From contig WRNP01000025.1 in the NCBI GenBank assembly GCA_009776515.1, positions 1 to 18,049 on the forward strand: a stretch of DNA of 18,049 nucleotides, written 5' to 3'. Source of the stretch: Dehalococcoidia bacterium (lineage in GTDB: Bacteria; Chloroflexota; Dehalococcoidia; Dehalococcoidales; UBA1222). The translations under genes were made by a program, and so were the position numbers. The notes beneath the pieces were generated by a model that was given only the letters and a program-made list of their open reading frames with translations, was not told the origin of the DNA and did no database searches. Below are positions 1-7,212 of the stretch, piece by piece (position 1 is the first letter of the stretch; each line of letters opens with the position of its first letter).

Positions 1-71
1 GATGATTTTCGATACTTAATTCTACTTCTGGCAATAACTTCTCTTCTTGTTGCCATTGTGGCTTTTTTCAC
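1..71 (-). CDS. Transposase/integrase-type protein, 5' end only (runs off left edge)
   Basis: Read leftward from GTG at 71, this gives 23 codons that stay open to the window edge. A good ribosome binding site (GGAGG at 83-79 on the minus strand, 7 nt before the GTG) decides the start; an in-frame ATG lies at 56. The peptide begins VKKATMATRREVIARSRIKY and is strongly basic. It resembles, from memory, the N-termini of DDE integrase-core transposases that start with a basic helix before a helix-turn-helix. The iterated repeats just upstream (114-211) fit an insertion-element end. The catalytic domain lies outside the window, so the family cannot be fixed. The plus strand also has a short hydrophobic open frame here, but it has no visible start. 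Confidence 0.5.
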   Translation of the reverse strand, partial: MKKATMATRREVIARSRIKYRKS

Positions 72-113
72 TGTCTGCCCTCCGGATTCCTTATCCTAAT
101 CGGGCAGATTTTG

Positions 114-211
114 GGTGCTGTTTATTTTTGATGCAACGATTCACTTTTCGGTGCTATTATTTTTGATGCAATGCGAGTAGTAGCTAAAAAGAAATTCTGG
201 TGCTATTATTT
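114..211. repeat. Iterated repeats of a probable insertion-element end
   Basis: Two near-identical copies of a roughly 22-bp unit (GGTGCT-TATTTTTGATGCAA core) lie at 114-136 and 150-171. A third, partial copy at 199-211 shares only the first 13 bases (GGTGCTATTATTT) before diverging. Start-to-start spacings are 36 and 49 bp. All copies have the same orientation and lie between the transposase start (71) and the first zinc-ribbon gene (231). Direct arrays of transposase-binding repeats at an element end are known for several IS families. The outer boundary probably falls between 171 and 215. I cannot see the other end or a target-site duplication. Confidence 0.5.
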
Positions 212-230
212 ATCACAGCGGAGAAAAATA

Positions 231-557
231 ATGCCTGGATACATGCGCCACTGTCGCCACTGCGGCAAGCTGATTCCACCCGACTCAGCCGCTTGCCCCC
301 TCTGCGGGAAAGTGCGCCCGCTGGAACCGCCTCGCTGCCCCAAGTGCCGCTCATCCATTGAGGCGGGCTGGATGCGTTGCGCTGCCTGCGGAGCCTCACT
401 GCGAGTGAAATGTCCAGCCTGCGGCCAGGAAACTTTCTTTGGCGATTACTGTGATTTATGCCAAGCACCGCTCACGGTGATTTGTCCCAACAAAAAGTGC
501 CGCACCGAGCAGCCACCGGGCGAAAAATGCATCAAGTGTGACAAGAAATTAAAATAG
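231..557 (+). CDS. Multi-zinc-ribbon protein (108 aa)
   Basis: A 108-residue protein consisting almost only of zinc-ribbon knuckles. Eight cysteine pairs are visible, at about residues 8/11, 22/25, 36/39, 50/53, 61/64, 74/77, 85/90 and 100/103, enough for four zinc sites. Knuckles such as CRHCGK, CPLCGK, CPKC and CPACG are typical of double zinc-ribbon (DZR) proteins. The start is set at ATG 231 because GGAG (220-223) lies 7 nt upstream. The frame opens earlier (171), but that extension is insertion-element repeat sequence. There is no signal peptide or membrane segment, so it is probably cytoplasmic. It lies 57 nt before another cysteine-rich gene, suggesting co-transcription. Proteins of this kind are usually protein- or nucleic-acid-binding adaptors; the actual role is unknown. 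Confidence 0.8.
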   Translation: MPGYMRHCRHCGKLIPPDSAACPLCGKVRPLEPPRCPKCRSSIEAGWMRCAACGASLRVKCPACGQETFFGDYCDLCQAPLTVICPNKKCRTEQPPGEKCIKCDKKLK

Positions 558-574
558 CCATTGGCCATCGTCGC

Positions 575-590
575 CGCAGGTATACCTGCG
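575..590. promoter_or_regulatory. Perfect 16-bp palindrome between the two zinc-ribbon genes
   Basis: CGCAGGTATACCTGCG is perfectly self-complementary. As RNA it would fold into a 6-bp stem with a UAUA loop. No T-run follows, so it is a poor intrinsic terminator. It sits 14 bp upstream of the AGGAGGA ribosome binding site (604-610) of the next gene. It could be an operator for a dimeric regulator or an RNA processing/stability hairpin. Function is inferred only. Confidence 0.45.
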
Positions 591-614
591 AGCCTTAAGC
601 GTCAGGAGGAGTAA

Positions 615-1280
615 GTGACCTTACAGTCTTTCACGTCTAATTTTCAAGACCACAGCACCGAAGCCGGCTTCCAATTCACTTTCATATGCGACCAGTGCCA
701 GGAAGGCTACAATACGAATTTTGTGGAGTCCAGCACATACAAGAAAGGCCGCTTCTTCAAAAACCTCGGCGGCTTCGTCGGTGCTGCCTCATCAGTAGCC
801 GGAAACTTAGGCGGCGTTACCAGAGGGCTAGAAAAAGGCTCCAGTGTCATCGGCAACAATTTTAACGGCATGTCGCCCCAATGGCACCAGGAGCACGAAA
901 AAGCTTTCGCCCTGGCCCAAAACGAAGCCAAGGGCCATTTCTTCCGCTGCCCACGCTGTAAGAAGTATGTCTGCGAGAACGATTGGAACGAAGAACCATC
1001 GCTCTGCATTGGGTGCGCCCCGCGCGAGTCGGTCGAGGTAGCCGCCGCCAGGGCTGACAAGATGATGCAAGACATTAAAGAAAAGGCTTCCGCCACCCAA
1101 GTGTTTACAGGCGAAATCAACGCTCGTCAGGCACTCTGCCCGCTATGCAAGAAACCAGCGGGCGAGGGCAAGTTCTGCTCCAACTGTGGGGCCTCGCTGG
1201 CCAAGCGCCGGTGTGAACATTGCGGAGCGGAAAACTCCAGCGGCTCATTCTGTTCCGAGTGCGGGCAGAAGCTAGCTTAA
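615..1280 (+). CDS. Zinc-ribbon domain protein with central glycine-rich segment (221 aa)
   Basis: Starts at GTG 615, 4 nt after a full AGGAGGA ribosome binding site (604-610). The 221-residue product has three parts. Residues 25-28 (CDQC) and a set at 112-134 (CPRC, C120, CIGC) form the N-terminal and middle metal-binding region. Residues about 50-82 are rich in glycine and small residues (GGFVGAASSVAGNLGG) and could form a membrane-associating helix. The C-terminus carries two more ribbons (C175/C178 with C188/C191; C200/C203 with C213/C216) separated by a basic KRRC hinge. No catalytic motif is visible. It lies downstream of another multi-zinc-ribbon gene and 35 nt before a SLOG-fold gene. 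I do not recognise a named family; function unknown. Confidence 0.8.
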   Translation: MTLQSFTSNFQDHSTEAGFQFTFICDQCQEGYNTNFVESSTYKKGRFFKNLGGFVGAASSVAGNLGGVTRGLEKGSSVIGNNFNGMSPQWHQEHEKAFALAQNEAKGHFFRCPRCKKYVCENDWNEEPSLCIGCAPRESVEVAAARADKMMQDIKEKASATQVFTGEINARQALCPLCKKPAGEGKFCSNCGASLAKRRCEHCGAENSSGSFCSECGQKLA

Positions 1281-1315
1281 ATCAAATCGGAAAGGACTTA
1301 TCCAGAGCAACCCGC

Positions 1316-1810
1316 ATGAACGCCAGAAAGATCCTAATCGCCGTCATCGGTGCCTCACAGGCAAGCGCCTCAGAGCTTAAGAACGCCGAGGAGGTGGGCT
1401 GCCTCATCGCCCGAAGCGGTGCGGCCTTAGTCTGCGGAGGAATGGGAGGAGTAATGGAAGCCGCCTGCAGGGGAGCCAACTCCGAAGGCGGCCTTACGGT
1501 TGGCATCTTGCCAGGCGACAGCGCTCAGGCCGCCAACGAATTTGTGGACATCCCCGTAGTCACAGGTATCGGCTTCGCACGTAACGTGGCAGTAGTTAAA
1601 AGCGCCCGGGCGGTCATCGCCGTGGGCGGGAGCTACGGCACCCTCTCCGAGATCGCCCACGCCCTCCAAGGCGGCCTTCCCGTCATCGGTCTGGGCACCT
1701 GGCAGATCTCACGCGACGGCAAACATGCAGATGGCATTGTCACGGCCCAAACTCCTGCCGAGGCGGTAAGTAAAGCTCTAGAAATGATAGGTGCGCCGTG
1801 GATAAAATAA
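1316..1810 (+). CDS. TIGR00725 / SLOG (LOG-like Rossmann) family protein
   Basis: A 164-aa protein with the fold of the TIGR00725/lysine-decarboxylase-like (SLOG) group. It has an N-terminal beta strand and glycine turn (ILIAVIGAS, residues 6-14), GGMGGVMEA at 41-49, and the phosphate-binding loop GGSYGTLSE at 104-112, equivalent to PGGxGTxxE of LOG proteins. Family members bind nucleotide-like ligands; some relatives are cytokinin riboside phosphohydrolases. This subgroup has no established function known to me. The ATG at 1316 is chosen because the product then begins at the usual family position; the longer frame from 1220 lies inside the preceding gene. No strong ribosome binding site is visible. 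Its last 13 nt overlap the start of enolase, implying translational coupling. Confidence 0.82.
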   Translation: MNARKILIAVIGASQASASELKNAEEVGCLIARSGAALVCGGMGGVMEAACRGANSEGGLTVGILPGDSAQAANEFVDIPVVTGIGFARNVAVVKSARAVIAVGGSYGTLSEIAHALQGGLPVIGLGTWQISRDGKHADGIVTAQTPAEAVSKALEMIGAPWIK

Positions 1811-3093
1811 AACGCATCCAAGCCCGCGAAGTGCTTGATTCTCGCGGCAACCCAACGGTAGCAGTAGCCATCGAAACCAATAATGGGCTCATCGGGCGAG
1901 CGATGGTGCCCTCTGGAGCCAGCACCGGTAGATACGAGGCTATGGAGCTCCGCGATGGCGATAAAGCACGCTACCAAGGATTGGGTGTACTCCAGGCCAT
2001 AGAGCACGTGAATAACATCATCGGCCCATCCCTCCGAGGGATGAACGTTGCTGACCAAGACAAAATAGACCGCTACCTCAGCGAGCTGGACGGCACTGAA
2101 AACAAGTCCTACCTCGGCGCAAACGCCATCCTGGGCGTGTCATTAGCCGTGGCTCATGCCGGTGCCGCCGCCGCCGAACGGCCTCTGTACGTCTATCTCA
2201 GCCAGAACAACAATGGCGAAGAACACCTGTTACCTGTGCCACTACTCAATATCTTAAACGGCGGCAAGCACGCCTCGGATTCCACCGATTTCCAGGAGTT
2301 TATGATCGCCCCGGTCGGAGCACGGAGCTTCGCCGAAGCACTCCGCATGGCCGTTGAGGTCTATCATAGTCTCAAAGGCATCATTAAGGGGCGAGGCTTC
2401 AACACCAACGTTGGTGACGAGGGCGGTTTTGCCCCCAGCTTATCCTCCAACAAGGAAGCCTTGGAACTTATCCTGGCCGCTATTGAAAAGGCAGGTTACG
2501 CCCCGGGAGCAGACTGCTTCATCGCCCTCGACCCCGCCGCGAGCGAGTTCTACGAGGATGGTAAATATGTCCTGGCACGCGAGGGGCGGCGCCTAACCCG
2601 CCAGGAAATGGTTGAGTATTATGTTAAATGGGCTAAAGACTACCCTATCATCTCCATCGAAGACGGTATGGCCGAGGACGACTGGGAAGGTTGGCAACTA
2701 CTTTGCCAACGACTCGGCGACCGGGTGCAACTTGTGGGCGACGATCTCTACGTCACCAACATCAAAAGGCTCTCCCAAGGCATCAGCCTCAAGGCCTCAA
2801 ACTCCATCCTCATCAAGTTAAATCAAATCGGCACCCTTACCGAGACCATTGATGCCATCACCATGGCCCGCCAGGCTGGTTGGACAGCCGTAGTAAGCCA
2901 TCGCTCCGGCGAGACTGAGGACACCACTATCGCCGACTTGGCCGTGGGACTTTCCACGGGCCAGATCAAAACCGGTGCACCTTGCCGTAGCGAACGCACT
3001 GCCAAATACAACCGCCTGCTCGCTATTGAGGCCGAAATGGCGGGGCTTGCCCGCTATGCCGGAAAGAGCGCGTTCTACAGTTTAGTAGATTAA
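1798..3093 (+). CDS. eno: Enolase (phosphopyruvate hydratase)
   Basis: Full-length 431-aa enolase. It interconverts 2-phosphoglycerate and phosphoenolpyruvate with two Mg2+ ions in cytoplasmic glycolysis/gluconeogenesis. Visible family signatures are the RGNPT turn (about 16-20), PSGASTG (38-44, the mobile active-site loop), ALDPAASEFY with the first metal-ligand Asp, IEDGMAEDDW, GDDLYVTN, IKLNQIGT with the catalytic Lys, and SHRSGETEDT near the C-terminus. All expected catalytic and metal residues appear present. Translation begins at a GTG inside the end of the upstream SLOG-fold gene, and the N-terminus DKIKRIQAREVLDSRGNPT matches the family at the normal place. It converges with the damaged locus at 3121 with only 27 nt between them and no clear terminator. 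Confidence 0.97.
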   Translation: MDKIKRIQAREVLDSRGNPTVAVAIETNNGLIGRAMVPSGASTGRYEAMELRDGDKARYQGLGVLQAIEHVNNIIGPSLRGMNVADQDKIDRYLSELDGTENKSYLGANAILGVSLAVAHAGAAAAERPLYVYLSQNNNGEEHLLPVPLLNILNGGKHASDSTDFQEFMIAPVGARSFAEALRMAVEVYHSLKGIIKGRGFNTNVGDEGGFAPSLSSNKEALELILAAIEKAGYAPGADCFIALDPAASEFYEDGKYVLAREGRRLTRQEMVEYYVKWAKDYPIISIEDGMAEDDWEGWQLLCQRLGDRVQLVGDDLYVTNIKRLSQGISLKASNSILIKLNQIGTLTETIDAITMARQAGWTAVVSHRSGETEDTTIADLAVGLSTGQIKTGAPCRSERTAKYNRLLAIEAEMAGLARYAGKSAFYSLVD

Positions 3094-3120
3094 TCTGACC
3101 AGACGGATTATAGAGCTGCT

Positions 3121-3655
3121 CTACTTATGGGCTTTCCTGATAGCCTCAATGGGATCAATCCTGCTGGCATTGTATATCGGGAAGATACCGGATAGTACGA
3201 TAACCACCACGCACACCGCAAATCCCACGAGTATAGAAATGGCGGTAAGGGCAAAGAAGTCGCTGTTGATATAGCCTGGGTATAGCCTGCGCCCCAAGGG
3301 TACAAACGCCCAAGCGAGTCCAATGGCGATGATGAATGCCGGCAAGGCAAGCTTCAGCATTTCCACGGAAGAGAGGGCCGCAATGTCTCCCCTGGTAAAC
3401 CCGATGGCTTTTAAAATGCCTATCTCTTTCTTCCGAGAGCGATTCTTGAGGTAGTACAGTATGCCGAACAGGACGGCGATGATGCCGATGAAGACAGCGG
3501 TGACGATGGTCATTACCCGCTTGGTAGCAGAGAAGTCTTTCTGAACCGTTCCAATATCGGTGGCGTGATTTATCACCAAGAATGATTCCGAGACTTTCTC
3601 CAGCCGGGAGGTAAGGGCGGGAACATCTTCATAACAAAGGTCCACCTCAAGACAT
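3121..3655 (-). pseudogene. C-terminal fragment of a MacB/FtsX-type ABC transporter permease
   Basis: The leftward frame ending at the TAG at 3123-3121 encodes about 175 recognisable residues of the permease C-terminal FtsX domain. They comprise the end of the extracytoplasmic domain (around VPALTSRLEKV), a membrane helix (VMTIVTAVFIGIIAVLFGIL), the cytoplasmic signature RKKEIGILKAIGFTRGDI, two more membrane helices, and the terminal ASRIDPIEAIR common in MacB-like permeases. The first membrane helix and most of the extracytoplasmic domain are missing. In their place, in a different frame, is the repeat-protein gene whose reading frame enters from 4619. No start codon or ribosome binding site fits this piece. 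I read it as the remnant of a deletion joining two genes. The exact junction is uncertain, about 3640-3660. Confidence 0.75.
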
Positions 3656-4619
3656 ACACCCCACCACCATCGGTGCAAGCTGTATTTCCTGATATGGCAC
3701 CTCCTTCAATTGTTAAGGTGCCGCTGCTGGACACACCGCCGCCGTTTCTACCTGACCAATTATCCAATATCACGCCGCCCATCATGGTAAAATCGCCGTA
3801 GGAATACACCCCGCCACCGCTGCTATACTCATCACCGCAATTAGCTCTATTGCCGGATATCGTGCCGCCATTCAGAACAAAGACGCCGCCGTTGTATACT
3901 CCACCCCCGGAGCCACCAACTTCATTGCCCGATATCGTCCCGCCAGTCATGGTAAAGCTTCGCTGATTAAATACCCCGCCACCATCATCAGTAGCCGCAT
4001 TGTTTGATATCGTCCCGCCAGTCATGGCAAAAGTGCCATTGTTATTCACTCCCCCGCCGCTGTAAGACGCATTACAATTCCCAGATATGAAGCCGTCCTC
4101 TAGAACCAGGGTCCCGCCCCAGTTAACCTGCACACCTGGTCCATTTCGTTCGGCAGCATGAGTCACCACGATACCCGCCAGGATCAGTGTGCCTTCCATG
4201 GTTATAGTTGGAGTATCAGCAGTCTGGATCAGCTGCCAAAAATCATCCCGACTGGGTCCGGACTTTGCCGTATCGTCAGGCTTGACCCCAACAAGCACAA
4301 TATTTTTGCCGTAGGGAATGCCCAAGGTTGAGCTCAGATAAATATCGGCAGTAAGCGCAATAACGTACACAGGATTGATCGGTGCCGAGACAATCGCTGA
4401 ATTCAGTTCATCGGCATTGGATACCCGAACATCAATGACATCTGTGTAATCAGTGAGAGATAAAAACGCAGCCTGGGATGGCAATAATGCCATAAAAAAA
4501 TTAGGCCCCGCTAAGGGCAGGGCCGGCATGATCGCCAGTACGCAAAGCAGACTCACCAAGGTTGCTCTCGCGCACCATCGAAAGCCCCTGCCAGATGAGG
4601 ATTTCGTGACATTATTCAT
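3573..4619 (-). pseudogene. Secreted repeat protein (beta-helix/adhesin-like), 3'-truncated
   Basis: Starts at ATG 4619 with AGGGGG (4630-4625, minus strand) 5 nt upstream; the frame runs 348 codons to 3573. After a basic stretch, residues about 18-40 are hydrophobic (LVSLLCVLAIMPALPLAG), an export signal. About 100 residues of a leading domain follow, then six copies of a roughly 25-residue glycine-rich repeat, pattern GGTISGNxAxxxGGGVYNxGxFxM, typical of right-handed beta-helix surface or Chlamydia-Pmp-like proteins. The sixth repeat breaks off just after GGGVY (near 3655). The remaining 26 or so codons are out-of-frame reading of the FtsX permease fragment, so the natural C-terminus, including any anchor, is lost. 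A truncated secreted product could still be made. A TATACT box at 4654-4649 may be its -10. Confidence 0.75.
3655..4110 (-). repeat. Six imperfect tandem repeats (75-90 bp) in the adhesin-like gene
   Basis: The recurring plus-strand anchor GATATCGTCCCGCC or close variants appears near 3691, 3766, 3856, 3931, 4006 and 4084. The steps are 75, 90, 75, 75 and 78 bp, i.e. 25- to 30-codon units. The longer unit carries an insertion (around NCGDEYSSGGG). The lengths are all multiples of three, so the repeats preserve the frame. Such DNA is prone to unequal recombination, which may relate to the broken end of this gene. Confidence 0.8.
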
Positions 4620-4722
4620 CTATGCCCCCTAGCCTGCTTATATTTTGCAGTATACCACCGCTTGTGCTTTGTTGCACCGCTTCCCCTCTCGCGCTCCCAT
4701 CCGCTACAATAAGAGAGCCAGC

Positions 4723-5733
4723 ATGAACAGAATCGGCATCACTTCCACTGTCCCCATTGAGGTCCTGCTTGCCGCCGGATACCAACCGGTAGACCTCAAC
4801 AACATCTTTATCGGCGACCCCCAACCCGAGCGCCTGGTGAGGATAGCCGAGCGCCGAGGGTTCCCATTAAACTCCTGCACCTGGATCAAGGGCATCTACG
4901 GCGTAGTCAGAGAGCAACAGACCGGCACCGTACTGGGCATAACCTCAGGCGATTGCTCCAACACCCTCATGTTGCTGGAGGTACTATCCCTGCACGGGGT
5001 GCAAACCATTCCCTTCGCCTATCCCTCCGCGCCGAATACGGCGGAGATGGCCCAAGAGCTTGCCGCGTTGGCAATGCACTTCGGCACGAGCATTGAGGCT
5101 GCAGAAAAGGTTAGGGAGGAACTTCAGCCTTGCCGCCAGCTCTTGGCCGAACTTGACCGCCTGAGCTGGCAGGAAAACAGGGTGAGCGGCTTCGAAAACC
5201 ACTACTGGCTTGTTTCGGCCTCAGATTTTAACGGCAACCCCCAGCGCTTCTGCGCCGAATTGCAAGATGCCCTCAAGACCATCCAAAAACGCCCGCCTTA
5301 CCCCCCCGACATGCTGCGGGTTGCTTTCTGTGGCGTGCCTGCCGTATACGGAAAAGAACTCTACGCTTTCCTGGAAGAAAAAGGAGCACGGGTGATCTTC
5401 AATGAGGTGCAGCGCCAGTTCGCCATGACCACCCCTAGCACAGATCTTGCAGCGCAATACACCAACTATACCTACCCTTACGCCACCGACACCCGCCTTG
5501 CTGATATCGACACCGAATGTGCCAAGCGCAGGGTAGATGGTGTCATCCACTACGTGCAGGCCTTCTGCCATCGCGCCATCGGCGACATCGTTTTCCGTAG
5601 TCGATTATCCCTGCCTGTACTCACGATTGAGGGCAATGCCGATTTCGGCCTCACCCAACATCTGAAAACACGACTGGAAGCCTTCCTGGACATACTGGCG
5701 CAGATAAAGCTAAAATCACAGACGAGAAAATGA
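4723..5733 (+). CDS. 2-hydroxyacyl-CoA dehydratase D-component-like protein (HgdB/BadE family)
   Basis: A 336-aa protein of the 2-hydroxyglutaryl-CoA dehydratase D-component family. Three cysteines lie in family-like contexts: C52 (LNSCTWIKG), C78 (ITSGDCSNTL) and C282 (VQAFCHRAIGD). They are the expected ligands of a [4Fe-4S] cluster. Well-studied members form two-subunit, ATP-activated dehydratases or benzoyl-CoA reductases. Here neither a second subunit nor the ATPase activator is encoded nearby, so the substrate cannot be inferred and a stand-alone role is possible. The start at ATG 4723 removes a compositionally odd upstream extension. A TACAAT box (4705-4710) ends just 12 nt before this ATG and the ribosome binding site is weak. 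The TfoX-like gene follows after 21 nt, probably as one transcript. Confidence 0.85.
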   Translation: MNRIGITSTVPIEVLLAAGYQPVDLNNIFIGDPQPERLVRIAERRGFPLNSCTWIKGIYGVVREQQTGTVLGITSGDCSNTLMLLEVLSLHGVQTIPFAYPSAPNTAEMAQELAALAMHFGTSIEAAEKVREELQPCRQLLAELDRLSWQENRVSGFENHYWLVSASDFNGNPQRFCAELQDALKTIQKRPPYPPDMLRVAFCGVPAVYGKELYAFLEEKGARVIFNEVQRQFAMTTPSTDLAAQYTNYTYPYATDTRLADIDTECAKRRVDGVIHYVQAFCHRAIGDIVFRSRLSLPVLTIEGNADFGLTQHLKTRLEAFLDILAQIKLKSQTRK

Positions 5734-5754
5734 TTGCCGCAAGGAAGGTGCCTT

Positions 5755-6081
5755 ATGGCTTCACACCTAGAACTCGTTAATCATTTATGCGCACAATTAG
5801 GGGACGCGGGAACCATCACCTATAAAAAAATGTTCGGTGAATATGGACTCTATTGCGACGGTAAGTTTTTCGCATGTGTATGCGATGACCAGTTTTTTGT
5901 GAAAATAACGCAGGCTGGTCGAGAATTTATGCCCGAATGCCATATTGCGCCAGCATATGAGGGCGGAGGTCCTTATTTTCAAATCGAGGAAGTGGACGAT
6001 AAAAGTCTTTTAGCTCAGCTCGCCAAACTAACTTGTGCTGAACTGCCCTCACCCAAACCCAAAAAGAAGAAAGTGCCATAG
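5755..6081 (+). CDS. TfoX/Sxy N-terminal domain protein
   Basis: A 108-aa protein matching the N-terminal domain of TfoX/Sxy competence regulators: an N-terminal helix, then YKKMFGEYGLYCDGKFFACV (residues 23-42) and PYFQIEEVDD near the end of the domain. The second (C-terminal) TfoX domain is absent, as in many short free-standing members found widely in bacteria. The C-terminus is a lysine-rich tail (PKPKKKKVP). ATG 5755 is chosen for the AGGAAGG at 5742-5748, 6 nt upstream; a TTG-initiated longer frame from 5734 lacks such a site. It probably shares a transcript with the preceding dehydratase-like gene. These short proteins have no settled biochemical function; a competence role should not be assumed. 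Confidence 0.82.
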   Translation: MASHLELVNHLCAQLGDAGTITYKKMFGEYGLYCDGKFFACVCDDQFFVKITQAGREFMPECHIAPAYEGGGPYFQIEEVDDKSLLAQLAKLTCAELPSPKPKKKKVP

Positions 6082-6133
6082 AATCACCCATACAAGGGTC
6101 AATTTCAACGCAATAAAATAAAAGGAGCTGAAC

Positions 6134-7147
6134 ATGGCCACCAAAATCGGTATCAACGGCTTCGGACGCATCGGGCGCCTCACCCTGCGCACCATCAATC
6201 AATACCACCGGGAAAGGCTGGAAGTAGTCGCCGTAAATGACCTCACCGATGCCCAGACCAACGCCCATCTTTTTAAATGGGATACCACCTATGGGCGATA
6301 TCCCGGCGCTATTGAGGCAAGGGACGGCGCACTGATCGTGGACGGCTGCAATATCAAGGTCATTGCGGAGAAAGATCCTGCCAACATCCCCTGGAAAGAA
6401 CTGGGGGTAGATGTTGTCATTGAATCCACCGGACTTTTTACCGATGCCAACAAGGCTAAGGCACATTTTGCCGGCGGTGCTAAAAAAATCATCATCTCTG
6501 CCCCCGCCAAAAACGAAGATATCACCCTTGTATTGGGCGTGAACCAAGACAAGTACGACCCAACAAAGCACCATATCATCTCTAACGCCTCTTGCACTAC
6601 CAATGGCCTGGCACCGGTGGCCAAGGTTCTCAATGACAATTTCGGCATCCAGAAAGCCGTCATGAGCACCGTGCACGCCTACACTAACGACCAGCGCTTG
6701 CAGGATATGTTCCATAAGGATCTGCGCCGCGCCCGCGCTGCCTGCGAAAACATCGTACCTACCTCCACCGGAGCCGCCCATGCCATCGGATTGGTGCTGC
6801 CAGAGCTTAGCGGCAAAATGCATGGCATCGCATTCCGCATACCCACCGCCACCGTCTCCCTCATTGATTTGGTAGCCGTGGTGAATTGCGACGTAACGAA
6901 AGACGAGATCAACGCCGCTTTTAAGACTGCCTCCGAAGGCGCCCTAAAGGGCATCTTGGAATACGTCACCGAGGATCTGGTCTCAAACGACTTCAAGGGC
7001 ACCACTTTCAGCGCCTGCTTTGATGCCCCATCCACCATAGTTATTGGCGGCAATCTAATCAAGGTGCTCACTTGGTATGACAACGAATGGGGCTATGCCT
7101 GTCGCTTGGCCGACCTCGCAGCCTTCGTAGCTCAAAAAGGCCTGTAA
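6134..7147 (+). CDS. gap: Type I glyceraldehyde-3-phosphate dehydrogenase
   Basis: Full-length 337-aa GAPDH. It oxidises and phosphorylates glyceraldehyde-3-phosphate to 1,3-bisphosphoglycerate with NAD(P)+ in the cytoplasm. Visible features are the Rossmann glycine loop GFGRIG (9-14), an Asp after the second strand (VNDLTD, 35-40) that favours NAD over NADP, the catalytic NASCTTN with Cys154, the partner His in TVHAYTNDQ, the phosphate-site STGAA, and the C-terminal WYDNEWGYA. No expected residue is missing. AAGGAG (6122-6127) lies 6 nt before the ATG. It sits near eno, giving two lower-glycolysis enzymes in one region, though the two are separated by unrelated genes. Confidence 0.97.
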   Translation: MATKIGINGFGRIGRLTLRTINQYHRERLEVVAVNDLTDAQTNAHLFKWDTTYGRYPGAIEARDGALIVDGCNIKVIAEKDPANIPWKELGVDVVIESTGLFTDANKAKAHFAGGAKKIIISAPAKNEDITLVLGVNQDKYDPTKHHIISNASCTTNGLAPVAKVLNDNFGIQKAVMSTVHAYTNDQRLQDMFHKDLRRARAACENIVPTSTGAAHAIGLVLPELSGKMHGIAFRIPTATVSLIDLVAVVNCDVTKDEINAAFKTASEGALKGILEYVTEDLVSNDFKGTTFSACFDAPSTIVIGGNLIKVLTWYDNEWGYACRLADLAAFVAQKGL

Positions 7148-7165
7148 CCCAAGTGCCGGCGGTGG

Positions 7166-7194
7166 TTGACACAGCCACACCTGCGGGTTAGAAT
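7166..7194 (+). promoter_or_regulatory. Sigma-70 promoter of the CetZ-like gene
   Basis: TTGACA at 7166-7171 and TAGAAT at 7189-7194 are separated by exactly 17 bp. The -35 is a perfect consensus and the -10 a 5/6 match. The expected transcript start is about 7201, giving a leader of roughly 69 nt before the ATG at 7270. It lies 19 bp after the gap stop codon, so the tubulin-like gene can be transcribed independently of gap. Confidence 0.85.
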
Positions 7195-7212
7195 GGTGTA
7201 ATTTTGGAATAC

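Noticed and set aside
1..99. Plus-strand hydrophobic open frame ending in TAA at 97-99
   Set aside because: It has no start in the window, and the minus strand offers a start with a well-placed ribosome binding site and a plausible transposase N-terminus. The hydrophobicity is what reverse reading of a basic peptide tends to give.
171..230. N-terminal extension of the first zinc-ribbon gene from ATG 171
   Set aside because: The extension is translated from insertion-element repeat sequence and lacks a ribosome binding site; ATG 231 has GGAG 7 nt upstream.
1220..1315. Longer start for the SLOG-fold gene
   Set aside because: This stretch lies in another frame of the zinc-ribbon gene and adds residues not seen in the family.
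3094..3120. Terminator between eno and the permease fragment
   Set aside because: Only a 4-bp stem with a 2-nt loop (TCTG/CAGA) is present, with no T-run.
3691..4105. CRISPR-like array
   Set aside because: The regularly spaced repeats are codon-phased protein repeats within an open reading frame, with imperfect units and no unique spacers.
3121..4619. A genuine adhesin-permease fusion protein
   Set aside because: The two parts are in different frames, and the FtsX part lacks its first membrane helix; a deletion junction explains both.
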